Assembly (NCBI GenBank): GCA_016110215.1
Contig: JADWQD010000004.1
Location: 2,294,001 to 2,358,000 of the forward strand
Direction of reading: 5' to 3'
DNA length: 64,000 nucleotides
DNA from: Capronia americana
Taxonomy: Eukaryota; Ascomycota; Eurotiomycetes; Chaetothyriales; Herpotrichiellaceae
Shown piece after piece: positions 1-10,899 of this stretch (the first letter of the stretch is position 1; the number at the start of each line of letters is the position of its first letter). The position numbers and the translations under genes are program-made. The notes beneath the pieces were generated by a model, which ran no database searches, had not been told where the DNA came from, and saw nothing but the letters and a program-made list of their open reading frames with translations.

Positions 1-661
1 CACGAGGACCGCGTCGCCATCGAGGCCGCCATCGCCCGCATGGAGGCCGAGCAGCGGGCCCAGCAGCAGAACACCAAGCCTCCGAAGGGCGGCGGCGGCG
101 GGAAGAGCGACCGCACCAAACGCCTGCTGCTGGGCCTGCTGCCCACCGTGGGGAGTGTGGCCCTGGCAGCCATCGGCTTGCCCATGGGCTTCAACCCCTT
201 CTCGGAGTTCATGTGAGTAGGTACAATCGATCCCCTATTATGGTTGTTGTTTAAATTCCGTCATACGTTATTAATAAACGCATCAGTCAGTCATTCGGTC
301 GGTCGGTCCGTGGTCGATCGATGACTGGAGATGCTTGCTCCCAGTCGGCATTGAATCTTCCCACCTTACCTCACTCACTCAAACACTCATTCAATCGCCT
401 TGCGTTGGGTTGTCTTCCGCTGTATTGCACTGTATTCCTGACTCCTTACTTCACACCACGGATGATAGTCCCACGCTGATGCTAACGTGTCTTCCTCCAT
501 CTAGACACTTCATCCGCGAAGAATTTGACCCGGACCCGGACGCAAACGGAGACAATGGATCTGGATGGGGAGACCAGGGTCAGGATAACACTAACGCCAA
601 TACCAACACCAATACCGACACATATACCGAGTATGAGGTGGAAGAGTACGACGGACCATGA
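1..661 (+). CDS. 3' end of an unrecognised protein gene (5' end outside window)
   Basis: The window opens inside an exon that reads in frame from base 1 (HEDRVAIEAAIARMEAEQ...). An intron runs from a GTGAGT donor at 213 to a TAG acceptor at 503-504. The second exon restores the frame (FSEF-I-HFIREEF) and stops at 659-661. The visible protein has a Glu/Gln-rich helical stretch, then a Gly/Lys linker (PPKGGGGGKSDRTKR), one hydrophobic segment that could span a membrane (LLLGLLPTVGSVALAAIGLP), and an acidic tail with a short Asn-Thr repeat. I do not recognise the family. A single-pass or tail-proximal membrane protein is the most that can be said. The tail after the intron is low-complexity and probably disordered. 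The intron and frame are well supported; the function is unknown. Confidence 0.6.
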
Positions 662-1554
662 TTAGCATTGAAATAGGGGGGAGGGGAGGACAGCACAGTA
701 CAGTCTACTACATATTATAGATCTTAGCATCTTGTAAAATTGGCACGTTTCAGCCGTGTAGCCTTGCTTTTCGCTTTGCAACCGAGTTTTCAAGGCAAGA
801 GTCTTGTCTTAGGCGGAAAGTAAGAGGTTCGAGGACAAATAGAAGCTGGCTGCCAAGGTCAGCTAATTGGCGTGAGATGGCTGTTCTGAACGCTCTTGGT
901 GCCGTAAGGTGGCACAAGCAAGCGATCGGATAGCACTATCCTACTTGAGTTGAGCGAGAATGAGATGTTCTAGGCTATCACGGTCTGTACATTCCTGAAC
1001 ACTCTGTAGTACTACGAACGAACAGTCGTATCGGGCAGAAATGGGTGGGTGACGTGGCGCGCTCAGAGGTAATGGCTACCTAGGATATGAAGAAGGCGAT
1101 AAGCACCGCCAACCTCACAGCGTGGGGAATCCCGCATGCATCGCCCGGCGACTATCCGACGACAATAGCAAGGTATATGCACTCACTCAGTCCATCTGAC
1201 CTGGGGACTGTATCGTCCCCGAAGTTATCAGGAGAATTGATACTTTTGATGATATGCAGGATAGCAATGCCCCCAACAAAACGACGGCTCGTCTACGCTC
1301 CCAGCCCATCCTCAGAATTGGTTCAAACAATCCGGTCGTCAAGTGCTGGGCAGCCCATCCCGTCCTACACCCTAGGGTTGTTCTTGAAGTGGCCCCCAAT
1401 AATAAGTTGTCGAGACCCTCCATGTCGAGGTTGCTGCGCACATGCTCGATCTAGTGCAAATGACAATTCAGTCACACATGCCTCTATTCCTAACCATATA
1501 ATATTTCGCCACCGCAAACTCTCACTAAGGTACTAGATACTCTTCGCTTGCATT
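662..1554. other. Intergenic, no gene seen
   Basis: This stretch holds the 3' flank of the preceding gene. Short overlapping open frames on both strands at 1087-1536 share no recognisable domain or splice-joined continuation. I see nothing else in it. Confidence 0.5.
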
Positions 1555-2990
1555 ATGTATAGCTATCGACCCCGCGCTTCGTTTCTGGAGCGGGCGGCCA
1601 CGTTCGGTGAATTGATACTTCCTACCGGGCTCTCCCTCTCCCTCCTGGTGACCACTTCCAGGCGCTACAGCGGTTCTGTTGTCACTTTCGTGCAGGAAAA
1701 CCGAGCTTCAGTGCAAATTCTGGTCCAGATTCTGTCTGTCGCCCTGGCCGTGCTTCAACTAAACGTTGTCAAGACGTTGCTGAGTTTCAGAACACGGCTA
1801 CTGTTGACTAGGCAGTATCTTCCACTTGATGAACTGGCTTTCCGTGCAGCTATTATTCGTCAACATGCAGATCAAACACTGTCAAGGGCGCGATTCGCAT
1901 CTCTGGCGGCTCTCCTTGTTCTTTTTGCCGCTCCCGGTGCATTATGGGCTGGAGCACTTACACCCGAGGTCGCCGATGACTTGAAGGCCTTTAAAGGCAT
2001 CATTGATATTCCGGCATTCACAAGTTCTTCGGAGCAGATGTGGAACTCTCAATTTCAGGTCAACAGCAGTACCGGATCAGTGTCAAGTCAAGTCCTGGGC
2101 CGCTTGTCTACTCATACACCACAGGGATTCTTCCCTCAGTGGCCCGTCCCGGACCTGTAAGGTCTGCTGCTCATTTCGGCATCTACAGCAACCACGAACG
2201 ATCAGAACCAGGAAAGGCACCACCCTAGGTTGGACAATGCGCCGTGGACCTTCCTCGGGCGATCCTACGGAGTCGGATCGTCGTCGAACGTGGCCAAAAC
2301 ATATGTGAAAGACACGACCGTCAGAGCCATCGCCGCATATAGCTATCTGGAAAATGGCTACGACACTCTTGTTCAACGTGCCAGGAATAGACTCTTCAGA
2401 CTTGACTTTAACTTGGCAGAACGACCTCTCCTACTCTGACGGCGGCGCCGGGACAAGCAACCTTGGGGTCTATTACTTGCAAGGCAGCCTTCCAAACGAT
2501 CCACCTGGACTTTCCGAACTCTATCCATCGACCGTTTGGGATCAATATCCTAATGCAAGTTTACTGGCATGGGCAGCGCGCGCCTTTGATGGACGAACTA
2601 TTGTCTCCATTGCCACTGGATCTCCGAACTGCAAAAGTCCGGGCTACGTGCCTTATTATACGTACCGACTTCAACCAGATCCAATGCGACGTCACCTTCA
2701 CGTCCACTTTGTTTGAAGTATTTGTCAACACTACTACCAAGTCGATCAGAGTGAAACCACACTACGGACGACCTCCTGTTGATCCTGAACCAACTGGTAA
2801 TCTTACGTTCACCGTAGCCGTCTTCGTTACTCCATACGCATCGGTAACCTCGCTCTATTACCCAGGACCTTACTGTTGACTCGGCGGCCCGAGACTCAAT
2901 CACCGTCCTGTTCTGTTCTCTGCACAGCACGGATCCCTTGTCGAGGTTTACAGTGACTACCCTCTGACACTGACTGTAAGTGGACTCCTG
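1555..2990 (+). pseudogene. Broken gene for a fungal multi-span membrane protein
   Basis: Exon 1 (1555-2158) starts at ATG and encodes about 200 residues with hydrophobic segments (GLSLSLLV, ILVQILSVALAVLQL, FASLAALLVLFAAPGALWAG). It ends at a GTAAGG donor, and a CCCTAG acceptor near 2227 leads to LDNAPWTFLGRSYGVG and AYSYLENGYDTLVQ. The frame then breaks twice: at about 2365-2400 coding shifts to the frame reading SSDLTLTWQNDLSY, and at about 2650-2690 it shifts again to FNQIQCDVTFTSTLF. No plausible intron covers either shift; the available GT...AG pairs are only 16 and about 31 bases. The layout, with a membrane segment followed by an extracytoplasmic region rich in aromatics and Asn-x-Ser/Thr, matches large uncharacterised fungal membrane proteins. 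The C-terminal membrane segments normal for such proteins are not visible. It is either a pseudogene or carries two sequencing indels. Confidence 0.5.
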
Positions 2991-3138
2991 ATATGTCGGT
3001 CAAGTCACAAGAAAATGAAACTCTTCACTCCGAGTGGTCTCTCATAACACTACTTGAGTATTCTCTATTCTCCCCTACCTCAGTTATAGGAACATGGTCC
3101 CCTTCTTCAGTCAACCATGCTTTGACTCCTTCGCCCCA

Positions 3139-5625
3139 CTAGCCTTGCTCCTCGACTTCCCCCTCGCCCTGCGACTCCTCCTGATTGCCCACCCCTTCAC
3201 TTGGTGGCATCTGCAGGTCTGCTAAGGCGTCCAGTCCGGGATCCATGTTCAGATGCATGTCGAGATCCATGGAGAAATCCTCTTCGCCACCTAAACCATA
3301 TCCTATATCTTGCCACCACCCAGCAGTGGCGGGGGGAATGGATCCCGGACGCGATACAGGCGTGGCTCCGAACAAGGGCAACGTATCGAATGCCGGATCC
3401 GCATTCAATGGCGGGACTACGCCCGGCATCGACATGGGCACGGACATGCTGGGATGTCGCGGATATAGTCCATGATGTGCTGGAACCTGCAATGAGGATT
3501 GGCGAGAAAGACCAGGTCGTCGAGGGGAAGAACTTGCGCCCTGCATGGCTGGATGTGGCCCCTCTGGTGCCCCAAAGTACCCAGTTACCCGGACGGGAAG
3601 GCCACTCGGCACTCCTGCGACCAGCCCGGCTAGAAACTCCAGCTTTCTGGCTACCAAGGCCTCTAAAATCCCGTCGAGGACTCTTTCGGCGTACACAAAC
3701 CGTTTCAGAACTCTCTGAGCGTCTTGCCATGGTTCAATATTCAATCTCTGCAGCACCATCGCGAAATGCACGCTGAACCAGCGCTCATTGATGAAATCCC
3801 CCGGGTGCTCCATTTCTGGTGAGGCGATGACGCCTGCTCGTGCGACGTGATGCGCCGCTCGTACTCGACTGGGCCCGTCTGAATCCTCACAGAGGGCGCC
3901 GGCGAAGAAGAGGAACAGAAGGCCGTCAGTTGGGATGGGGTTGACCGGTCCCTTTCCCGCCATGCTTGGCCCGGCCTGAGCGGTTGAGGTACGTCGGAAC
4001 TGGCTCATGAGCGCTAACAGCAACTCCAATTGTGTGCGTAAGTGATGGAATGGAATGTATGCCATACACGGGGCATCCATGTCCCTCCTCAGGACGAACT
4101 GTGTCAGGTAGCTGCTGGCGAGTAGGACGCAGGAGTGGTAAGCCTGATGCAGCTGTGATGACAGCGACTGATCCTGATCCTCCGCTTCTAGAAGGTCCAC
4201 GAACATGTCCGAGGACAGACAGCTTAAAGCGTATTGCCGGAGAGAGAGCCAGGTGTAGATCGGATCAACCCGATCCCGCCCGTCTCCAACCGCAGACCCT
4301 ATAACATCTGGCGAGGCCGCTTGAGAATTACGAGCGAGTCTGAAGGCAAGTTCATTGGCTGCCAGCGCTTCTCGGTGCCAGTTGATCAGCTCCAGAAGCT
4401 CCTCGGCGTAGTCAGTCGCCTGATCATCACTGTCGAGAAGGAAGACCGCAACGTCAGCCTGTCGGGAAGATTGAGCATCGAAGGTAAATATGTCGTCGAA
4501 CGGTCTCAAAGCGTGTTCTTGGGCCCAAGGCTTCGGTGCCCAAGTATCGATGTCCATCGCTGGCCGTTTGGGAACGTGGTTTGCGATGAGCGATTCGCAG
4601 AGGATCAGGAGATACTTCAAGACCGGGTGGACCGATTCAAGACCTCCCTCTAGGTTCTGAAGCAGGCGCATCGACGCAGTACGATGGACTTGACAGCTCT
4701 CCAGATCCTGACAGTGGAAACTGAAGGTGGTCATGCCGTGAACGAGGCTCAACGCCTGTTCGGTGCCGATTCCAGGTCGAGCCAGCTGGATGCGCGTTTC
4801 CTCGAGGCATTTCCCATAATGGTGAATGGCTCTGGCCCAAAGCATGGGCGTGTTCTCTGCTGGAGGCAGATAATTCGTTATGTAACTGAGGGCGCCCGAG
4901 AAGAGGCCGTGCAGCATGGCTGGGTTGTTGATGACCATGCTGCGGATCCACCCATCAGTGAACTGGACGGCTTGGTGCGAAGGGTTCAAATAGACATGCG
5001 CAGGCCAGAAGTTCGACATGTAATTCAACCGCCAAAATTGCAGGACTGAGTTGAAAAAGCTATCGGAAGCCGGCCCGCCACTTGAGTCCGGTCCGCCAGG
5101 GCTCATGCTTATGGGCGACGCCGAGATGGTCAGTTGGGCCAGAGCTGCTGCGTGGTCCGCCGGAAGGAGGGTAGACATCGCCACTGGGATGAAGGGTGGA
5201 CCAGCAGGCATGGACAGGGGGGGTCCACTGCCCGGTCGCCGGGCTATTGATTGCCGGCGAGGCTGACTCGATTGCTGTCTTTGTTGGTATTGACGGACGC
5301 CCATTGCTTGCTGCTCCAAGATATCTTGAATCGAGGGGATGGGCTCGGATGCCGGGCTGCCTGCGGTGCCTGGCGCAGCTGGAGCTTCTGGACTTTGCGG
5401 TTCCGGTTGAGGCTGTTTTGCGCGTTCTTGCGCCTTCGTCTGCGATTGCGCAGGGGGTTTTCTCGACCTTCTCGCGATCTGCATGGCATGGCTCCGGACG
5501 GCAAAAACTTCTTCTCTCTGCTTGGACCTGAGATTCGTTGCATTTTTGTTGACGAAGAGGAAGGGGCCATTGTACGCTGGAGGGCGTTGGTCCGGTGGCT
5601 GGCTGCCCGGGTCCTGGTCCGCCAT
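3139..5625 (-). CDS. Fungal-specific transcription-factor-domain protein without a zinc finger
   Basis: A single long open frame. I prefer the ATG at 5625 (MADQDPGSQPP..., 828 residues) because it lies just ahead of the conserved block NGPFLFVNKNATNLRSKQRE. The frame stays open up to 5835, but those extra 70 residues look unrelated. That N-terminal block, with a basic stretch ending MQIARRSRKPP, is one I associate with fungal regulators that have the fungal-specific transcription factor domain (Fungal_trans_2 type) but no Zn2Cys6 cluster. A Pro/Gln/Ser-rich linker follows, then a helical region from about residue 200 to 680 (FNSVLQFWRLNYMSNFWPAH, HHYGKCLEETRIQLA). The tail is acidic (EEDFSMDLDMHLNMDPG) and could activate transcription. 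No cysteine cluster is visible anywhere, so DNA binding is not shown. Family call moderately sure, targets unknown. Confidence 0.75.
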   Translation of the reverse strand: MADQDPGSQPPDQRPPAYNGPFLFVNKNATNLRSKQREEVFAVRSHAMQIARRSRKPPAQSQTKAQERAKQPQPEPQSPEAPAAPGTAGSPASEPIPSIQDILEQQAMGVRQYQQRQQSSQPRRQSIARRPGSGPPLSMPAGPPFIPVAMSTLLPADHAAALAQLTISASPISMSPGGPDSSGGPASDSFFNSVLQFWRLNYMSNFWPAHVYLNPSHQAVQFTDGWIRSMVINNPAMLHGLFSGALSYITNYLPPAENTPMLWARAIHHYGKCLEETRIQLARPGIGTEQALSLVHGMTTFSFHCQDLESCQVHRTASMRLLQNLEGGLESVHPVLKYLLILCESLIANHVPKRPAMDIDTWAPKPWAQEHALRPFDDIFTFDAQSSRQADVAVFLLDSDDQATDYAEELLELINWHREALAANELAFRLARNSQAASPDVIGSAVGDGRDRVDPIYTWLSLRQYALSCLSSDMFVDLLEAEDQDQSLSSQLHQAYHSCVLLASSYLTQFVLRRDMDAPCMAYIPFHHLRTQLELLLALMSQFRRTSTAQAGPSMAGKGPVNPIPTDGLLFLFFAGALCEDSDGPSRVRAAHHVARAGVIASPEMEHPGDFINERWFSVHFAMVLQRLNIEPWQDAQRVLKRFVYAERVLDGILEALVARKLEFLAGLVAGVPSGLPVRVTGYFGAPEGPHPAMQGASSSPRRPGLSRQSSLQVPAHHGLYPRHPSMSVPMSMPGVVPPLNADPAFDTLPLFGATPVSRPGSIPPATAGWWQDIGYGLGGEEDFSMDLDMHLNMDPGLDALADLQMPPSEGVGNQEESQGEGEVEEQG

Positions 5626-5835
5626 CTCAGCCTTTGGTGGATCGAGGTCAGCACGGTCCGCGCTGCACCCCAGACTGCAAGTTCCCTTGTGTGGAGTAAG
5701 TCCGCAGTCGTCTGCTTTCGCCACGAATTGATGATACAACTCTGTGATCTGTAATGTCGAGGTTGCCACCCCCTGAAGCGCATACATTCTGGGAAGGACG
5801 TGGTTATAAATCTCGTCAACGGGAAAAGTGCACAC

Positions 5836-6849
5836 GCTCCATTCGGAATGGCACTTTTACCATCGAAGCACAAGTCGACACATTCTGGAACAAGAGTGCA
5901 CCTCGGTAGGCATGATGCCGAGTTGGGGGTGGCTCAAGATGCCAACAGGGCGAGGAAGCAGGTAAAATGTCGCATACTTCACCAGGTACGGCCGAGTCTT
6001 TTCCAGTCGAAAAGACGTGCATTGTCTCGGTGCGAGGAGCGACCGTTTTAAGTGAGGCAAAGCGACCGAAAGCTGGAGGTTGAGATCACGCGTCGAGAAA
6101 TCCCGTACCCCAAACAGCTGAACACTGACAATGCGGACAAGGCTGGTTGGGCCATATCTGATTGCGGTTTATACAGCCCGTAGCGAGTTCAAAACGAGGC
6201 CGGCGAGGAGGTAATTGGCTGGACGTGAAATCTAGTGCAGCTTCTCTTCTCAGTGGACAAGACACGCTAAGCCACCAGGAGGCCATACCGTAAGTCGACA
6301 GTCGGAAAGCCAAAGCCGACGATCATGCTGCAGTGGCGGCCGAGGATAACCTCGTGGGCCCCCTGAAGCGATGAGTCAGGCCAGACTCGGGCGAGTAAGA
6401 GCGGAGGACGACAAGCCAGACGACGAGCCCCGAGCAAACCGCGGCTTGTCCAGGCCCAATGGCATGTGCCCTGATTGCCTAACATTTGACAAATGCGCCC
6501 GCCCGTTTGCCCGCAAAGCTGCAACCGCCAAGGCATGCAGAGTACGTCAGGCGCAAGACGCAGATCAGGACATGGGGCAATTGCTGCTTTTCCGGGCTGG
6601 CTCGATCGCATTAACCCCTCCCGGCCGTGGGCTTGCCTGGCAAGAGCCCGAAAGGGAATCATCTACCGACTAAGCCGCGTTTCAAAGCTTTGGAGTACGA
6701 GATGTGTCAGCGGGAGTGAAAGGAATTGCTTGTGTATCATTGTGCTGCGCATGATCTCATGATGGTGCTATGTCTCATGACAAAACAAAGAGTGCACGAC
6801 TGTCTCTGTATTATCGCTGTCGGTAAGGCCGGGTACACCAAGGAGCGAG
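5836..6849. other. Intergenic between the regulator and get3
   Basis: Only short overlapping open frames on both strands. No domain, repeat or RNA gene is recognised. It contains the 5' flank of the regulator and the 3' flank of get3. Confidence 0.5.
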
Positions 6850-7969
6850 TTACGACGGCGGTTCATATGGATGAATCAGCATTTCCGAGAAACTGTTTGT
6901 GTTAGTCGCCGAGCTTATGGCATCTTTGCATGGAGAATGCGAGGCTTACCTCTTGAGCTTCTCCACGCCACGGACCTCGTCGGTGAGCAAAGGCATCTTG
7001 ACCACGTTGAACTCGTCGTACAGCTCTTCGATCTGGTCAAGGTATTTCTTCTGCATTTTCCTCCGAGAATTGCACTGCTTGCACTCGTTGCTTTTCTCTG
7101 GGAAGAGCAGTTGGTTGACGACAATACAATGTGTGTCAATTTGATAGCTTGCCAGCTCTTGGATCATCCTCTCGGTTTCGTACAATGACAAGAACTCGGC
7201 AATGCAGACGCAGACAAACGTGGTCATGTCGGGGTTCTTGAACTGGCCATTCACTTCGGCAATGGTCTCACGGAGGGACTCGAGCTTTTGTGTCAGTTCC
7301 TCAAGGCTTGCTCCGCCGGGAAGTCCACCTCTTGCTCCGATCACCGACTGTAGCATTGGACCAAACTGGGCTGAGAGCTGCGAAATCTTGGCCAGTGCCT
7401 TTTCGAGGACGGTAGGGAACTGGAGGAAGCGGAGAGTGTGTCCGGTGGGAGCAGTATCGAAGATGACGACCTCGTATGACAGAGACTTGACCTGTTTGAG
7501 GACTTCGGCAAAAGACATGGCTTCGTCAACGCCGGGAATCTGCTCTCGTTAGCCGGTACCGCTGTCGAAGAAGGAACTTGCGTACGCTGAATGCCAGATC
7601 TTGCATCATGTTGCCCATCCCGCCTAGACCCGCCATAGCATCTTGTGCCTCGTCCCCCGCACCGCTGATCAAATCGTTGATAGAGCCGTTGGGATCGATC
7701 TCCATTGCACTGAGGTTTGTGAAGCCTTCAACCAGTCTTGCATCTTTGCCGAACTTCTGACTAAACGCATCACTCAAGTTGTGAGCTGGATCCGTCGAGA
7801 TCAGCAGCACCGATTTTCTCGCCTTCGCCATCTGTATTGCCAGGGAACACGAGGTTGTGGTCTTGCCGACACCGCCTTTCCCGCCCACGAATATCCATCG
7901 CAACGACTTTTGGTCAATGAGGTTTTGAAGGCTGGGCTCAAGGACATCTTCATCACCTGAAGCCGACAT
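6850..7969 (-). CDS. get3: ATPase GET3 (ArsA/GET3 family), guided entry of tail-anchored proteins
   Basis: This cytosolic ATPase carries newly made tail-anchored membrane proteins to the GET1/GET2 receptor of the endoplasmic reticulum. Three exons join in frame: 7586-7969, 6950-7539 and 6850-6892, with introns 7540-7585 (GTACGC...CAG) and 6893-6949 (GTAAGC...CAG). The product is 338 residues, normal for the family. Seen: the P-loop GGKGGVGKTTTS, switch I DPAHNLSDAF, the GNMMQDLAFS|IPGVDEAMSF region rebuilt across intron 1, switch II DTAPTGHTLRFLQ, the zinc-binding CxxC (ECKQCNSRR) used for dimerisation, and the C-terminal LIHPYEPPS. The ATG at 7969 (MSASGDEDVLEPSLQNL) is chosen over an upstream in-frame ATG at 8020 because it gives the usual short N-terminus. 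Very confident. Confidence 0.95.
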
Positions 7970-9284
7970 TTTCGCGTCTTTGTCTGCAACCTCCCGCCGT
8001 GCAATGGAGGTGTCACGCAAGAGCAGTGACTGAGAGGCGCCTCAAATAATGGTCACTGATTCTCGAATATTCCTAGCGGTTCTGACCACTCTGGCCGGAC
8101 TTGACGAAATCTAGAAAGAGTACACTTCCCGTCTATTCTGCGTAAAAACTGGGATCTAGTGTCTAATGACAGGCAAGAGAAAGCAATGCAAAATCGCAAA
8201 CCTGAAATGCGAAACTGTTGCCCATTCACGCAAAAGGTGCAGGCGCAGACACAAACATGAGGCACGTCATAGCAGCCGCTGCCAAGGCCAATTTCGGCGG
8301 AGCACTTGAGCGGGGAGATCGAGCTCCGGACGAGTACTCGTACTCCTCTGTATCGACTCATCTTCAACACACGCACGACACACAGTATCACACCTCCATG
8401 AGGACTCACCTACCAATCTTGGACCCGCATGTATTGTGCTGAGCACGCTGATGTTAGTGCGGTAGGGATTGGCACCGCCACTAAGAAAGCTATTGCGATC
8501 CCCTGCGCGGTAAATCCATTTCAGCGATCAGATTGGATGTTCTGAACCTGGTCGAGATAAATGCTGGAGAGAATCACTCCGTTATGCATGTGCGATCCGA
8601 CCCTGGATGCTAAAGGGGCAAAGAATTGGCAAGGCATCTAGATGGGATGGGGTACAGGGTACATCGAACACACCGGTGTCCTGACGAGTACCGAGAAACG
8701 CCGTGCTGGTAGAAGAGGGCATCCAACTGGACCCACACTATGCTTTTTTCCCAAGCATGGTGTCAAGGTCTGTGTGGTGAATTTGTCGCGTCCAGGCTAC
8801 GCCGGAAGGGGCCTGGTATGTTATTATCGAGGAAAGAAAGATCGCGAATCGAGACTCGCGGAAGACCCTGGCGAGGCGGATGGTGCAGCTGAAATGGCGT
8901 TAGCTTTGATGGAGCCGAATTCGGTCTAAGCCGGTACTATCTAGTAGTGGATGGAGGACCGAGATGGTAAGTCAGGGAGGCTTTTATTGATCGAGGGTCC
9001 GAGATTTAGGCATCAGGATGGCGAGTTTGATCCGATACCCGGGGAACGTCCACCTCTAGTATGCTTAAATCCAGTATATGGGAAGGCAGTCCATCGAGGA
9101 AACCGTGTACCACAATGTAATTCATGTTGGAGCTGACACAATGCTATACTCGTCTTACAACTGTACTTCATATTTGGCGCTCGACCTACGTCGATACAAA
9201 GCACATATTGCTGTAGTGCTGAGTATGCTATACCCCCGTCGCCATTGATATAAACATCAACGATAGTAGTCTTCAAAAGTTGCC
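7970..9284. other. Intergenic between get3 and the MFS transporter
   Basis: Contains the get3 promoter side and the 3' side of the transporter. Open frames such as 8642-8929 lack any recognisable domain or intron-joined partner, so I leave them uncalled. Confidence 0.5.
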
Positions 9285-10899
9285 TTAGACTCCAGCTACG
9301 CCTCTCGGAGGGGCATCTTCAACAACCTTCTCACCCTCTTCGGTCCCGACAAGGCTCTGGAAGGAATATTGGCGGATTTCGTGGCCTTTCCAGGCTAGAA
9401 TGAGGAGTAGACTCATCCCCAGTGTGGCGAGGATGGCCATAGTTCCAAACACCCAGCCGGGCCCATTGAGCTGCACCCATTCAATAATGAAGAAGGGGAG
9501 AGCAATACCCAAGCCAAGTCGATAAACCCACATGATTGTGAAGGTCTCCACGGCGTATTCGCGGAAGTTCTCGGCCAGGTAGTTGTTGACGATCGGCACG
9601 ACGGCCATGTCGGCGAAGGTCGCAAGGAAAAGACCGGTGGCGAGGACCATGTAGTGGAGGTGGTATTGAAGAGCCACGCCGAAGAGAATAAGTCCCACCG
9701 GCAGGGCGATCATGGGCGGGATCAAGACGGGGAACAGCCGATACTCGGGCTTCCAGGCACCACCGCGTCGCTTGCACATCCACAGGGCAAGTCGGTCATT
9801 CAACAGGTAACCGTAAATCTCTGCGACAATGAACGAGACCCACTGGGTAAAAACAAAGGACGCGTTTTGTGACGGGGTGAAGCCGTACCCGCCAGCGGCC
9901 TCGGGGGTTTGCAGGAAGACAGCTAAAGTCGTGTTGACTCCGACGACCCAACCGAAAGTAATCAAAAGAGAGCAGCCGGTGATGATCGTAACGGGGCAGA
10001 TCGCAATCTTGTAGATGGCCAAGAACGGCGTTTTCTTCGAGAGTTGGACGACCTTGTTTCCGGGGAAGAAGGTTGCCACGCGGTTCGCGGCGTAGGTACG
10101 GGGTGCAATGTTGCCGAGAGGGCTCTTGCGGTCGTAGGTCGTATCTTCCAGGAAAAAGAAGACCAGCAGCGCCACTAGAACCATGGCGCCGACGCACCAC
10201 CAGAACTGAACAGTCCAAGACGCATTTTCTGTAATGAAGCCACTGGTCACTGGCGCGATCAAGGACCCGAGCAAAGCGCTGATGGTGTAGAACGCGAAGG
10301 CCTTTCCACGCTGATGGAGGAAAAAGATGTCGAGGAGGACACCGGCACCGAGAGTCAGGGAGGTGGTGCTGAAAATGCCTGCAAGCAAGCGAGACATGAC
10401 GAAGGGGATGTACTGGTTCTCGCCAGTCATGCAAGCCGACCAGATGTTGCAGGCAACGGTGACCATTGAGCCCCAGAAGATCAGTGAGGTTCGCCCGACA
10501 TATTGCGACAGAGGAGCCCAGATCAACGGACCGACGACCGACCCAGCAATGGAGGCCGAAACCTACAAAGACATCAGCAGACTGCAGGAGAAACGACCCG
10601 TACTGGGATTAGGAAGTTTAGCTTACCGAGTAGGAGATCTTGACTGGAGCAACGTGGTAAAGTTCAGCCTGAGGTAGAAACCCAGCCTGGTTCGCGAGGG
10701 ATTGAGCCAAGCTGATGCAAGATGCAAAGGACAAGACGCCCAAGGTCAGGAGCTTCTTGCTGGTCGACCAGTTGAGGGGATCGCGAAGATCATCAGAGGG
10801 TTGTGGGATCAGGATCACACCGTGCGAGGTTTTCTTGTGGAGATCATCCTCCGGCAGCCCCTCGGTGTGTTCGTATTGCTCCTTGACATCGACCGACAT
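9285..10899 (-). CDS. MFS transporter, drug/polyamine (DHA1-like) type
   Basis: A 12-span proton-coupled transporter expected in the plasma membrane, of the fungal group that exports drugs, polyamines or metabolites. Two exons (10627-10899 and 9285-10562) are separated by a 64-base intron (GTAAGC...TAG, 10563-10626) and give 516 residues. The N-terminus has the group signature DDLRDPLNWSTSKKLLTL ahead of span 1. Exon 2 opens with VSASIAGSVVGPLIWAPLSQ and YVGRTSLIFWGS, the loop 2-3 region of the superfamily. A conserved charged loop (LEDTTYDR) precedes the central cytoplasmic loop, and six more spans follow. The substrate cannot be read from sequence. The nearest intact oxidative gene is the P450 at 13.4 kb, with a decayed hydrolase between them; I see no operon-like link. 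Family call confident. Confidence 0.88.

Noticed and set aside
1555..2990. RIP (C-to-T repeat-induced mutation) as the cause of the broken genes
   Set aside because: The breaks are mainly frame changes in otherwise well-preserved codons, without the AT shift and TA-rich decay that RIP leaves. Only the TAA in the M20 relic could fit a C-to-T change.
8642..8929. 95-codon plus-strand ORF between get3 and the MFS gene
   Set aside because: Composition and peptide show no domain, and no promoter or partner exon is visible.
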